Source of the DNA: Verrucomicrobiales bacterium
GTDB taxonomy: Bacteria > Verrucomicrobiota > Verrucomicrobiia > Limisphaerales > UBA9464
NCBI GenBank assembly: GCA_016793645.1
Contig: JAEUHD010000131.1
Location: 1 to 59,474, forward strand
Direction: 5' to 3'
DNA length: 59,474 nt
Position numbers and translations under genes: made by a program. Every line of letters begins with the position of its first letter. Positions within the stretch are counted from its first letter, which is position 1. This document shows positions 7,549 through 15,622 of the stretch, one piece after another. Below the pieces are notes generated by a model that saw only the letters and a program-made list of their open reading frames with translations, made no database searches and was not told the DNA's origin.

Positions 7549-8262
7549 ATGAACACGATGCTCAAGCTGGTTGCCGCGGTTTCCACGGCGGCCCTTCCCC
7601 TCACCGCCGCTGAAGTCACCGGAAAAGTTTCCTTGAAGGGCACTCCTCCCCCGGAAAAGGTGATTGCCGCCGTGAAGGCGGACGCCAATTGCGGCAAGGT
7701 GGCCCAGGGGGACGCCAAGACCCGGATTTATTTGGTGGGACCGGACGGCGGGTTGGCCAACACGATCGTTTACGTGAAGAAGGGGTTGGAGGGAAAGACG
7801 TTCACCGCTCCCGCCACCAAGGTGGACATTGATCAGGCGGGATGCATGTACCAGCCCTACGTTTCCGCGGCCATGGTGGGCCAGACCTTGGCCATCAAGA
7901 ATTCGGACCCCTTCATGCACAACGTGAACGTCCAGCCCAAGGTCGCAGGCAACAAGGGCTTCAACATTGCCCAGGCCACACAGGGCAAGGTGGATGAGAA
8001 ATCGTTTGAGAAGCCCGAACTGGGAATCCGGTTCGCCTGCAACGTCCATCCCTGGATGATTGCCTACGTCAGCACCTTCGAGAATCCCTTCTTCGCCGTC
8101 AGTGACGACAAGGGTAATTTCACCATCAAGGGAGATCTTCCTGATGGGAAGTACACCCTGGAAGCCTACCACCAGAAGGGCGGCGCCGTAACCCAGGACA
8201 TTGAGGTCAAGGGCGGCAAGGCCAAGGCCGACTTCACCATTGAAGTCAAGGCGGCCCAATAA
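7549..8262 (+). CDS. Exported cupredoxin with C-terminal carboxypeptidase-regulatory-like domain
   Basis: A 237-residue protein with a signal peptide (cleavage expected near TAAEV, residue 20). A complete type 1 copper site is visible: His124 in FMHNVNV, then Cys164, His167 and Met170 in ACNVHPWM. The C-x2-H-x2-M spacing and the 40-residue gap from the first His match amicyanin-class cupredoxins. Residues 180-237 (FFAVSDDKGNFTIKGDLPDG onward) form a carboxypeptidase-regulatory/CarboxypepD_reg-like beta domain. The protein is probably periplasmic and redox-active. Its place directly before ctaA-ctaB-ctaD suggests it donates electrons to the CuA site of the oxidase or helps to metallate it. The ATG at 7549 follows a weak CAGGA. 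Two extra cysteines (48 and 99) lie before the copper motif and could pair. Confidence 0.82.
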   Translation: MNTMLKLVAAVSTAALPLTAAEVTGKVSLKGTPPPEKVIAAVKADANCGKVAQGDAKTRIYLVGPDGGLANTIVYVKKGLEGKTFTAPATKVDIDQAGCMYQPYVSAAMVGQTLAIKNSDPFMHNVNVQPKVAGNKGFNIAQATQGKVDEKSFEKPELGIRFACNVHPWMIAYVSTFENPFFAVSDDKGNFTIKGDLPDGKYTLEAYHQKGGAVTQDIEVKGGKAKADFTIEVKAAQ

Positions 8263-8277
8263 GGCCGAGGATTGAGG

Positions 8278-8322
8278 GGCCGAATTCCCATCCGGTTGGA
8301 CGGGAATTCGGCCTTCGGTTTT
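8278..8322 (+). terminator. Rho-independent terminator after the cupredoxin gene
   Basis: A perfect 12-bp inverted repeat GGCCGAATTCCC (8278-8289) / GGGAATTCGGCC (8302-8313) is followed by TTCGGTTTT. It lies 16 bp after the cupredoxin stop and just before ctaA, so the cupredoxin may be made in excess over the downstream oxidase genes, which would be reached by read-through or their own promoter. Confidence 0.75.
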
Positions 8323-8345
8323 GGGTAGGGCAGCGGACCACCATC

Positions 8346-9563
8346 GTGAGTTTCAGATCCAGCAGGGGATTGTTTGCCTACGCCGTTTTTACGGCGCTGG
8401 CGACCTTGGGTTTGATCTGCATGGGAGGGCTGGTGACCAGCAAGGGGGTGGGGATGGCGGTGCCCGATTGGCCCACCAGCTTTGGGTACAACATGTTCGC
8501 ACTCCCGGTGAACCAGTGGTTTCACGGGGGCGTCTTTGACGAGCACACCCACCGCCTTTGGGCTTCCACGGTGGGGGTGTTGGTGGTGTTTCTGGTCCGA
8601 TTCCTGGGGGGTGTGGAATCCCGACGCCCTCTGGCGTGGATCGGGGCGGTGGAAGTGGCCCTGGGTGCATCCCTGCTCGCGGTGGGGCCGTCCTGGAAAG
8701 GGGCGGGTCACTTCCTGATGGGGATCGGGGGTGTCGTTCTACTGGCCGCGTTGACGGGATTCCGGGGGCAACGAGCGGCGGCACCGCTCCCCACGCTCGG
8801 ATGGCTGTCGTTTTGGGCCGTCCAGATCCAGGGACTCCTGGGGGGATTGCGGGTTGTCCTGGACCAGTGGGTGGTGGGTGACCTGACCCTGGGCTTGATT
8901 CTCGGCCTGGTCCACGGGTGCCTGGGGCAGGGCTTCTTCGTGCTTCTGGGAGTGATCGCGTTTTGTCTTTCACCCCTTTGGGAATCCATATCGCTGAGCC
9001 GCCCTTCCGGTCCCGGCGCGGGGGTTCCTTTTTGGTTTGGGCTGGGTTGCGGACTGGTGGTCCTCCAATTGATTCTGGGGGCCAGCATGCGGCACCAGCA
9101 CGCGGGACTGGCAATCCCGGACTTTCCCACGGCCTATGGGCGGTGGTGGCCGGATGTCGATTCGGAATCCCTCGTTCGCTACAACCAGAATCGGGTGGAT
9201 GAATCGTCCGTGACCGCGTTTCAGATCCTCCTTCAGATGGCTCATCGCATCGGGGCCCTGGCGGTTGTGGTGTCGGTGGGGATGTCCCTGGGTTCTGCGC
9301 GCAGCCGGTACGGTGCCGCGTCCCCGGTCGGCCGGCTCGCGGCCGTCTGGCTGGCCATCGTCCTGGCCCAATTCGCCCTGGGGGCGTCGATTCTCTGGAC
9401 TCACAAGGCGGCGGACGTTGCCACCGCCCACGTCGCGCTTGGGGCGGCGGCACTGCTGACGGGTACGTTGTTGATTCTTGTGGCCAGGAAACTCAGTCTG
9501 CCGGAATGCGGCACGGCGCCGGTTGGCGTTGTTCCTGTCTTCGCCGCCCGGTCCGCCCGCTGA
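8346..9563 (+). CDS. ctaA: Heme A synthase (COX15/CtaA)
   Basis: A 405-residue polytopic membrane protein that oxidises the methyl group of heme O to make heme A. Two related four-helix halves are visible, with the conserved heme-ligand histidines in VFDEHTHRLWAS (first half), LVHGCLGQG, MAHRIGALAVV and TAHVALGAAALL. The GMAVPDWPTSFGYN and GLAIPDFPTAYGRW segments are the paired lumenal-loop signatures of COX15. The start is GTG at 8346. It is followed 9 bp later by the heme O synthase gene, the usual pairing, and both feed the aa3 oxidase encoded next. Confidence 0.93.
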   Translation: MSFRSSRGLFAYAVFTALATLGLICMGGLVTSKGVGMAVPDWPTSFGYNMFALPVNQWFHGGVFDEHTHRLWASTVGVLVVFLVRFLGGVESRRPLAWIGAVEVALGASLLAVGPSWKGAGHFLMGIGGVVLLAALTGFRGQRAAAPLPTLGWLSFWAVQIQGLLGGLRVVLDQWVVGDLTLGLILGLVHGCLGQGFFVLLGVIAFCLSPLWESISLSRPSGPGAGVPFWFGLGCGLVVLQLILGASMRHQHAGLAIPDFPTAYGRWWPDVDSESLVRYNQNRVDESSVTAFQILLQMAHRIGALAVVVSVGMSLGSARSRYGAASPVGRLAAVWLAIVLAQFALGASILWTHKAADVATAHVALGAAALLTGTLLILVARKLSLPECGTAPVGVVPVFAARSAR

Positions 9564-9572
9564 ATCCTGATC

Positions 9573-10583
9573 ATGAACGCCAAGGCCTCCGCCGCAGCTT
9601 CCGCGCTTTCCCCGGTTTCCGCCGGGCTCCGTGGGAAGACGGTGTTTGCGGTCCTCGGCGAACTGGTCAAGGCCCGGCTGACATTCCTCGTGGTCCTGAC
9701 CACGAGCGTGGGCTTCTATTCCGGGTCCTCCACGCCGGTGGACTTTGCGCTCCTCCTCCATGTTTCCTGGGGCACGGCGCTTCTCGCCGGTGGAGCGGCG
9801 GTTTTGAATCAGTTTTTGGAGCGGGATTTCGACGCCCGGATGCGTCGCACCTCGGATCGACCGCTGCCTTCCGGGAGGATCAGCCCCACCCTGGCACTGG
9901 GACTTGGGGCGACCCTGAGTGTGCTGGGAATGGGGTGGCTCCTGATCGCCGTCAATCCCCTGACGGCCCTGCTCGGAGCGGTGACCCTGGTAAGCTACAT
10001 TTTCTGCTACACCCCGTTGAAGCGGATCACGGTCCTGAACACGGTGGTCGGGGCGATTCCCGGGGCCTTTCCACCGTTGATGGGATGGACGGCGGCGACA
10101 GGGACCCTGTCCGCACCGGGGTGGGCCTTGTTCGGGATCCTGTTCTTCTGGCAGCTGCCCCACTTCATGGCGATTGCCTGGCTTTACCGGGACGACTACG
10201 CGGGGGCGGGTTTTCGAATGCTGTCGGGTGAGGATTCCGATGGCCGGCAGACGGCAGCGTCAGCCGTTCGGAACACGATCGCCCTGTGGGTGGTCAGCCT
10301 GTTTCCGTACCAGTTTGGTCTGGCGGGCCGTGGGTACCTTGCGGGGGCCATGGTCCTGGGTGCCGCGTTCCTCGGGATGTCCGTGGTGTTCGCACGTCGC
10401 CGGACCCCGGTGGCGGCCCGCCGGCTTTTCTTTGTCAGCATTCTCTACTTGCCCCTATTGCTGGGGCTTCTGGTTTGGGATAAACCGAGCCGGAAATTGA
10501 CTTCATCACCCGGCAATCGCTTAGCATCCGTCCCCGTGGCCGGGGGGGCGACAGTCGGGGAACTCCCTTCTGGATCCATTTGA
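9573..10583 (+). CDS. ctaB: Protoheme IX farnesyltransferase (heme O synthase)
   Basis: A 336-residue UbiA-superfamily prenyltransferase that adds a farnesyl group to heme B, giving heme O for CtaA. Signatures are LVKARLTFLVVLTT near residue 31, the first Asp-rich motif NQFLERDFDARMRRTSDRPL (near residue 83), the TPLKRITVLNTVVGAIPGAFP segment and HFMAIAWLYRDDYAGAG, which carries the second acidic motif. About nine transmembrane helices are expected. The C-terminal 30 residues beyond the last helix are Pro/Ser/Gly-rich and not conserved. The gene sits between ctaA (9 bp upstream) and ctaD (10 bp downstream), clearly in one transcriptional unit. Confidence 0.94.
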   Translation: MNAKASAAASALSPVSAGLRGKTVFAVLGELVKARLTFLVVLTTSVGFYSGSSTPVDFALLLHVSWGTALLAGGAAVLNQFLERDFDARMRRTSDRPLPSGRISPTLALGLGATLSVLGMGWLLIAVNPLTALLGAVTLVSYIFCYTPLKRITVLNTVVGAIPGAFPPLMGWTAATGTLSAPGWALFGILFFWQLPHFMAIAWLYRDDYAGAGFRMLSGEDSDGRQTAASAVRNTIALWVVSLFPYQFGLAGRGYLAGAMVLGAAFLGMSVVFARRRTPVAARRLFFVSILYLPLLLGLLVWDKPSRKLTSSPGNRLASVPVAGGATVGELPSGSI

Positions 10584-10593
10584 ACTGAATTCT

Positions 10594-12411
10594 ATGCAGA
10601 CAGCGACTACCCATCCGGGAAGCGGTGCGGCTCATGCCGACAGCCATGCGCACGACCACCACGAGCCATCCTTCCTCACGAAGTACATTTTTTCGTCCGA
10701 TCACAAGATCATCGGAATCCAGTACGGCCTGACGTCGCTCCTCTTTCTCCTCCTCGGCTTCATGCTGATGCTGGCCATGCGCCAGCAGCTGGCCTACCCG
10801 AACCAGCCCATTCCGATCGTGGGCGGCCTTCTGAGCAAGGTCCTCGGGAACGACATGGCGTCCCAGGGCGTGATGCAGGCGGACCTGTACAATGCATTTG
10901 GGGCGATGCACGGCACGATCATGGTCTTCCTGGCCATTGTGCCCCTCGCGTTTGGCGCCTTTGGCAACTATGTGACCCCGCTTCAAATCGGGGCGCCCGA
11001 CATGGCGTTTCCGCGCCTGAACATGGCCAGCTATCATTTCTTCTTTTGGGGCGGGGTGGTGATGCTGGCCAGTTTCTTCATCCCCGGGGGCGCTGCGAAA
11101 TCCGGATGGACCAGTTATTCGCCGCTGGCGACGGTCGCCGACCTGAACAACGTGATCAACGGCCAGACCCTCTGGTTGATCGGGATGGTGCTGCTGATCA
11201 CCTCGTCGCTGCTGGGCGCGGTTAATTTTATCGCGACCATCATCCAGCTGCGTGCGAAGGGCATGACCTGGATGCGGCTGCCCTTCTTTGTCTGGGCGCA
11301 GTTCGTCACGGGATTCCTGCTTCTCCTGGCCTTTCCTCCGCTCGAAGCGGCCGGCCTGCTTCAATTGTCCGACAATGTTCTGGGCACTTCGTTCTTCCTT
11401 CCCACCGGCCTGGTTTACAATGGAAAGCAATTGGATGTTTCGGGCGGTGGCAGCCCCCTCCTGTGGCAGCATCTCTTCTGGTTCCTGGCCCATCCGGAGG
11501 TGTACGTCCTGATCCTTCCCGCCATGGGAATTGTTTCCGAGGTGATCGCCAACAACACCCGGAAGCCGCTCTGGGGCTATCGCTCGATGGTCTATGCCGC
11601 GCTCGCGATCGGGTTTCTCGCGTTCATCGTGTGGGCGCACCACATGTACATGACGGGCATGGGGACCAAGATTGCGACGTTCTTCCAGACGACCACGATG
11701 ATGATTTCCGTTCCCTCGGTCATCATTCTGTCGGCGCTCTTCATTTCCCTCTGGGGCGGCTCCATCCGGTTCAACACGCCGATGCTCTTCGCCCTGTCAT
11801 TCCTCCCGATGTTTGGCATTGGCGGGCTCACGGGACTCCCGCTGGGGTTGAATGCTTCGGACATCTATCTTCATGACTCGTACTACGTCATCGGGCACTT
11901 CCACTACGTGGTGGCACCGGGAACGATCTTTGGCCTGTTTGCCGGCGTTTATTTCTGGTTCCCGAAGATCACGGGTCGGATGATGAACGAATTCTGGGGC
12001 AAGGTTCACTGGTTTTTCTCGCTGATCGCCATGAACCTTATTTTTGCCCCGATGTTCATCCAGGGCATCCGCGGCATGAGCCGCCGCATGTATGATGGCG
12101 GTGCCACCTACTTCAGCGTCGGCGTGGGTGCCGACCCGGGCATCCTGTGGTTGAACAAGTTCATCACCCATGCCGCGGTGCTGCTCGCCGTGGCACAAAT
12201 CCCCTTCATCATCAATTTCGTCTGGAGCATCTGGTTTGGACGGAAGGTGGATTCCGACAACCCCTGGCAGGCCACCACCCTGGACTGGCAGACGCCCACG
12301 CCGCCTCCCCACGGAAACTTCGCGTCCACCCCGGTCGCGCACCGCGGCCCCTATGACTATTCGGTTCCCGGAGCAAAGCGGGACTTCACGCCCCAGGACC
12401 AGCCCAATTGA
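10594..12411 (+). CDS. ctaD: Cytochrome c oxidase subunit I (aa3 type)
   Basis: A 605-residue catalytic subunit of a heme-copper oxidase in the inner membrane. All metal ligands are visible: His106 (heme a, GAMHGTIM), His300 with Tyr304 (AHPEVYVL, CuB and the cross-linked Tyr), His349-His350 (CuB), His435 (heme a3) and His437 (heme a) in VIGHFHYVV. Glu302 in HPEVY marks an A1-type oxidase with the D-channel glutamate. The N-terminus is unusually His-rich (HADSHAHDHHEP, residues 14-25). The ATG at 10594 starts 10 bp after ctaB. Downstream genes encode subunits III, IV and II. Confidence 0.97.
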   Translation: MQTATTHPGSGAAHADSHAHDHHEPSFLTKYIFSSDHKIIGIQYGLTSLLFLLLGFMLMLAMRQQLAYPNQPIPIVGGLLSKVLGNDMASQGVMQADLYNAFGAMHGTIMVFLAIVPLAFGAFGNYVTPLQIGAPDMAFPRLNMASYHFFFWGGVVMLASFFIPGGAAKSGWTSYSPLATVADLNNVINGQTLWLIGMVLLITSSLLGAVNFIATIIQLRAKGMTWMRLPFFVWAQFVTGFLLLLAFPPLEAAGLLQLSDNVLGTSFFLPTGLVYNGKQLDVSGGGSPLLWQHLFWFLAHPEVYVLILPAMGIVSEVIANNTRKPLWGYRSMVYAALAIGFLAFIVWAHHMYMTGMGTKIATFFQTTTMMISVPSVIILSALFISLWGGSIRFNTPMLFALSFLPMFGIGGLTGLPLGLNASDIYLHDSYYVIGHFHYVVAPGTIFGLFAGVYFWFPKITGRMMNEFWGKVHWFFSLIAMNLIFAPMFIQGIRGMSRRMYDGGATYFSVGVGADPGILWLNKFITHAAVLLAVAQIPFIINFVWSIWFGRKVDSDNPWQATTLDWQTPTPPPHGNFASTPVAHRGPYDYSVPGAKRDFTPQDQPN

Positions 12412-12449
12412 TCCCTCCCCACCCGTCCACCCCTTTTTCCTGAGCTGAA

Positions 12450-13313
12450 ATGGAAATCCCCTACGCCGTCAAACCCAGGCCGGATACCGGCCTTTACAAC
12501 GCCAAGGTTGGCATTTGGTTGTTTCTGGCCTCGGAAGTGATGCTCTTCGGGGCGTTCTTTTCGACCTACATCCTCCTGCGAGTCCAGGCTCCCCACGGAT
12601 TCTGGCCGGATGTTGCCCTGGGGTGGCCCCATGGCCTCCTGAACATCCCGATCGGCACGTTCAATACCGCGGTTCTGATCACCTCGTCAGTCACCGTCGT
12701 CATGGCGTGGATCGCGCTCAAACAAAACCAGTTTGCGCGATTCCGGAAGTTCATGGCGGTCACGGTCCTTTGCGCCCTGGGGTTCTTGGCCATCAAGACG
12801 TTCGAATACCGCGAGAAGTTTGGTCATTACGTGATCCAGTTGAATGACGGCTCACGGATCACCGGACACCTGAATGTCAACGGATCGTCTCCCCTGCTGT
12901 GGACCCTCAAGGATGTGGAGGCGGCGAAGCTCGAGGCCCTGAAGGTCGAGGTCGACATTCCCAACAAGTTCCGTTTCCCCGTCGGTCATCCCATTCCGGA
13001 GGACATCCACAAGGCCCATCAAGCGGGGGAGCACCACCGCGAGCGCGAAATCAAGGTCTCGGACATTTCGAGCCTGAAGGCGTTCATCCCCTCCACGCAT
13101 CCGTTCTTCGCGATCTATTTCACCATGACCTTCCTGCACGGGTTGCACGTGTTTGGTGGTGCCATGGTCCTGTTCTATTTCGGATTCATCGGAAGCGGCA
13201 TGTGGAAGACCGATCCCGAACGGTTCACAAACCGGATCGAGGTGGGTGGCCTCTTCTGGCACTTCGTGGATCTGGTTTGGATCTTCCTGTTCCCGGTGGT
13301 GTACCTCCTCTGA
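12450..13313 (+). CDS. ctaE: Cytochrome c oxidase subunit III with a soluble insert
   Basis: A 287-residue membrane subunit. Family signatures are KVGIWLFLASEVMLFGAFFS (helix 1), NTAVLITSSVTVVMA (helix 2), FFAIYFTMTFLHGLHVFGG and the final GGLFWHFVDLVWIFLFPVVYL. It lacks the first two helices of the seven-helix mitochondrial type, as many bacterial enzymes do. It carries about 90 hydrophilic residues (121-215, from EYREKFGHYV to SSLKAFIPST) between the third and fourth helices that ordinary five-helix COX III does not have. The insert is charged, with a His/Glu-rich stretch (AGEHHREREIK). Its role is unknown. Confidence 0.93.
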   Translation: MEIPYAVKPRPDTGLYNAKVGIWLFLASEVMLFGAFFSTYILLRVQAPHGFWPDVALGWPHGLLNIPIGTFNTAVLITSSVTVVMAWIALKQNQFARFRKFMAVTVLCALGFLAIKTFEYREKFGHYVIQLNDGSRITGHLNVNGSSPLLWTLKDVEAAKLEALKVEVDIPNKFRFPVGHPIPEDIHKAHQAGEHHREREIKVSDISSLKAFIPSTHPFFAIYFTMTFLHGLHVFGGAMVLFYFGFIGSGMWKTDPERFTNRIEVGGLFWHFVDLVWIFLFPVVYLL

Positions 13314-13332
13314 TTCCCTTTTCATTCTCCCC

Positions 13333-13707
13333 ATGAGTGACTCCAAACATTCCGCCGTCGCCGACGCCGGACATCACCACCACCATCACGACTACGATTT
13401 CGTCGCCCATAAGAAGATGTATTGGGCGGTGGGTGCTGCGCTCCTGATCGGGACGGTCATCACCGTTCTCGCCCGGGAGTGGGAGTTTAGCAGCGTCGCC
13501 CTGACCGTATCGGTGGCCTTGTTCATCGCGTCCATCAAGTCCTACCTGGTGTGCGCGTACTTCATGCATCTTCTCTCCGAGAAGAAGGCCATCTACCTGA
13601 TCATGGTGACGACGGTCGCGTTTGCCATCGGGATGGTTGCGCTGATTCTTTCCTCCGACAAGGACCCCATCCCCGGAACACGTCCCAAGACCCACTATGT
13701 CCCTTAA
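13333..13707 (+). CDS. Cytochrome c oxidase subunit IV (prokaryotic, CyoD/CtaF-like)
   Basis: A 124-residue protein with three predicted membrane helices (about residues 34-52, 57-80 and 88-110). The second helix contains IASIKSYLVCAYFMHL, the hallmark of bacterial subunit IV, in which the K-x-x-x-V-x-x-x-F-M-H-L pattern is conserved. Such subunits help CuB binding to subunit I and oxidase stability. The N-terminal tail contains a natural run of six histidines (residues 14-19, AGHHHHHHDYDF), paralleling the His-rich tail of subunit I. The ATG at 13333 is chosen over the longer open frame because it falls 19 bp after ctaE. It overlaps the next small gene by 11 bp. Confidence 0.88.
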   Translation: MSDSKHSAVADAGHHHHHHDYDFVAHKKMYWAVGAALLIGTVITVLAREWEFSSVALTVSVALFIASIKSYLVCAYFMHLLSEKKAIYLIMVTTVAFAIGMVALILSSDKDPIPGTRPKTHYVP

Positions 13708-13903
13708 GGCATTTCATGTTGTCTTCGTTTCCGTATGCATTCTGCTGACCCTCGTGGTCTCCAGTTGGTGCTTCGGGAATTACTCGGATGGTGGAACGCC
13801 CCGCGACCTGGCGTGGGGCCTGGTGTCCCTGTTTGCGGGCGGCGCCCTGGCCGTGTACGGGAAGGTCTTTTTGAGGAAGTTCAAAAACATCAGCTACCTG
13901 TGA
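13697..13903 (+). CDS. Small two-helix membrane protein of the oxidase operon
   Basis: A 68-residue protein with two hydrophobic helices (about residues 5-26 and 39-58) joined by a short polar loop (NYSDGGTPRD), and a basic C-terminus (KVFLRKFKNISYL). It resembles no family that I can name with certainty. Position, size and topology are typical of small accessory subunits or assembly factors of cytochrome oxidases. It overlaps the subunit IV gene by 11 bp and its TGA overlaps the GTG of the next gene, so it is very likely translated and coupled to both. Confidence 0.7.
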   Translation: MSLKAFHVVFVSVCILLTLVVSSWCFGNYSDGGTPRDLAWGLVSLFAGGALAVYGKVFLRKFKNISYL

Positions 13904-14145
13904 AGATCCGCTTCTCCCTCCTTGTCGCCGCCGTCGCGTCCGTATCGACGGCTCCGGGTGTGATGGCCTGTGCCGCCTGTTTTGGTCGGACGGATTCGCC
14001 GCTGGCCTATGGCATGAATGCCGGAATCTACTCCCTCCTGGCCGTGATCGGAACGATGCTCGGCTTGATCGCCTCGTTTTTTGTCTTTGTCAGCCGTCGC
14101 GCCTCCCGTGTTCGCGAGGTGGGTGAGGATTCTTCGGCCCAATAA
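13900..14145 (+). CDS. Small exported or lipoprotein-like protein with CAACF motif
   Basis: An 81-residue product starting at GTG 13900 in a GTGA overlap with the preceding stop. It has a hydrophobic N-terminal signal-like segment ending in VMACAACFGR. This could be a lipobox (VMAC) or a C-x-x-C pair exposed outside the membrane. A helix follows (IYSLLAVIGTMLGLIASFFVFV, about residues 44-65), then a basic tail. The CAACF pair next to a membrane helix, inside an oxidase operon, suggests copper handling or disulfide chemistry, but this is inference; no family is recognised. Confidence 0.65.
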   Translation: MKIRFSLLVAAVASVSTAPGVMACAACFGRTDSPLAYGMNAGIYSLLAVIGTMLGLIASFFVFVSRRASRVREVGEDSSAQ

Positions 14146-14166
14146 TTTTCCCTGATTTTTCCTGTC

Positions 14167-14943
14167 ATGAGTTTCTGGCAATACCTGTTCCCGCCTGCCA
14201 ATGCCTCCGCGCACGGCAAGAGCACGGATGACCTCCTCCTGTATCTCCACCTCCTGATGGCGGTGCTGTTCATCGGATGGCTCGCCTACTTCCTCATTGC
14301 GGTGTTTCGCTTCCGGAGTTCCGCCAATCCCAAGGCGGACCATGTCGGAGCCCGTTCCCATTTTTCAACCTACGCGGAGATCGGAGTCGCCGCGGTGGAG
14401 GTCCTGCTGCTCCTGGGGTTTGCGGTGCCCTTGTGGGCCAAGGCGGTGGACCAGTTTCCGGTGGCCACCGGAAATCCGGCAACGGATCCCATCGAGATCC
14501 AGATCATGGCCCAGCAATTCGCCTGGAACGCCCACTACCCCGGCACGGATGGGAAGTGGGGCAAACAGGACATCAAGTTCGCCGAGAAGAACCCCTTCGG
14601 CCTCGATGATGCAGACCCCGCCGGAAAGGATGACGTCACCTGTCTGCGGGAACCCTTCTACCTCCCCGTCAACCGGGAGGTCATTTGCCGCATCTCATCC
14701 ATGGACGTGATCCATTGCTTCAAGCTTCCGCGCATGCGGGTGACCCAGGATGCGATTCCGGGCATGTCCATCCCGGTTCATTTCAAGCCCACGACCCCCG
14801 GCGAATACATGGTGATCTGCGCCCAATTGTGCGGAAATCTGCACTCGGGGATGAAGGGGGAGTTCCGGGTCGTCAGCGAGGAGGAGTACGCCAAGTGGTA
14901 CGCCGAGAAGTCAAAGGCGGGCGGGGCGTCGAGTTTCGAATAA
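14167..14943 (+). CDS. ctaC: Cytochrome c oxidase subunit II (CuA)
   Basis: A 258-residue subunit with two N-terminal helices (about residues 23-48 and 70-92) and a periplasmic cupredoxin domain. The binuclear CuA ligands are intact: His183 in MDVIHCFKLP, and Cys218, Cys222, His226 and Met229 in CAQLCGNLHSGM. The backbone-carbonyl ligand position, usually Glu, is Gln220. There is no C-terminal cytochrome c domain, so electrons must come from a separate carrier. An insertion of about 25 residues (GKQDIKFAEKNPFGLDDADP) widens the first half of the domain. Placement after subunits I, III and IV is unusual, since subunit II commonly comes first. Confidence 0.95.
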   Translation: MSFWQYLFPPANASAHGKSTDDLLLYLHLLMAVLFIGWLAYFLIAVFRFRSSANPKADHVGARSHFSTYAEIGVAAVEVLLLLGFAVPLWAKAVDQFPVATGNPATDPIEIQIMAQQFAWNAHYPGTDGKWGKQDIKFAEKNPFGLDDADPAGKDDVTCLREPFYLPVNREVICRISSMDVIHCFKLPRMRVTQDAIPGMSIPVHFKPTTPGEYMVICAQLCGNLHSGMKGEFRVVSEEEYAKWYAEKSKAGGASSFE

Positions 14944-15010
14944 CCCCTCCTGGATGGGAGGCGCACGGGATTCGTTTCCAGACCCCGGCCCCCCCACGTC
15001 CGTATCAGGA

Positions 15011-15622
15011 GTGAAACGGGCCCAACATCTCCTTTGGGCCGGATTTGTCGTGGCCCTCGCCGTTCTGACGGGGGTGGCCCTTCATCAGTACCGGAAGGAA
15101 CCGGCCCCGGGAGTGTTCGGGCAGGTGGGTCCCTTTCAACTCACCAATCAGCTTTCCTCCGAAGTGGGGCTGAATTCACTTCAGGGGGATGTGGTGGTTG
15201 CCAACGTGATCTTTTCGCGTTGTCCATCCCAGTGCCACCGGCTCTCGCAGCAAATGGCGAGAATCCAGTCCCGGACGGGTCCCGGAATTCGGCTCGTGTC
15301 CCTGACGGCCGATCCCGATTACGACCGCCCGGACATCCTCCGGCACTACGGAGAACGCTACGGGGCGGATCCCGCGCGGTGGTGGTTTTTGACCGGTCCC
15401 AAGGCGGAGGTGTATCGATTCGCCGAAAAGGATCTGCTGTTCACCGTGATGGATACCGGCGAAAAGAATCCAAAACTTGAGGACCGCTTCATTCACTCCG
15501 GGAACTATGTGATCCTGGACCGGCAGGGACGCCTCCGGGGCGTCGTGCAGTCCGAGGAGGCGGGAGCCGAGAAGAAGGTGGTGTCCCTCGCGCGTCGCCT
15601 GCAGGCGGATCCAAACCTATGA
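15011..15622 (+). CDS. SCO1/SenC family copper chaperone
   Basis: A 203-residue protein anchored by one N-terminal helix (residues 7-24), with a thioredoxin-fold domain. It has the Sco copper site: Cys71 and Cys75 (SRCPSQCHRL, C-x3-C) and His162 (RFIHSGNYVILD). In most Sco proteins a Pro follows the second Cys; here it is His76. Sco proteins deliver copper to, or reduce, the CuA site of subunit II, whose gene is directly upstream. The GTG at 15011, with AGGA immediately before it, is preferred over a start 19 codons earlier. Its stop overlaps the next ATG (ATGA). Confidence 0.88.
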   Translation: MKRAQHLLWAGFVVALAVLTGVALHQYRKEPAPGVFGQVGPFQLTNQLSSEVGLNSLQGDVVVANVIFSRCPSQCHRLSQQMARIQSRTGPGIRLVSLTADPDYDRPDILRHYGERYGADPARWWFLTGPKAEVYRFAEKDLLFTVMDTGEKNPKLEDRFIHSGNYVILDRQGRLRGVVQSEEAGAEKKVVSLARRLQADPNL

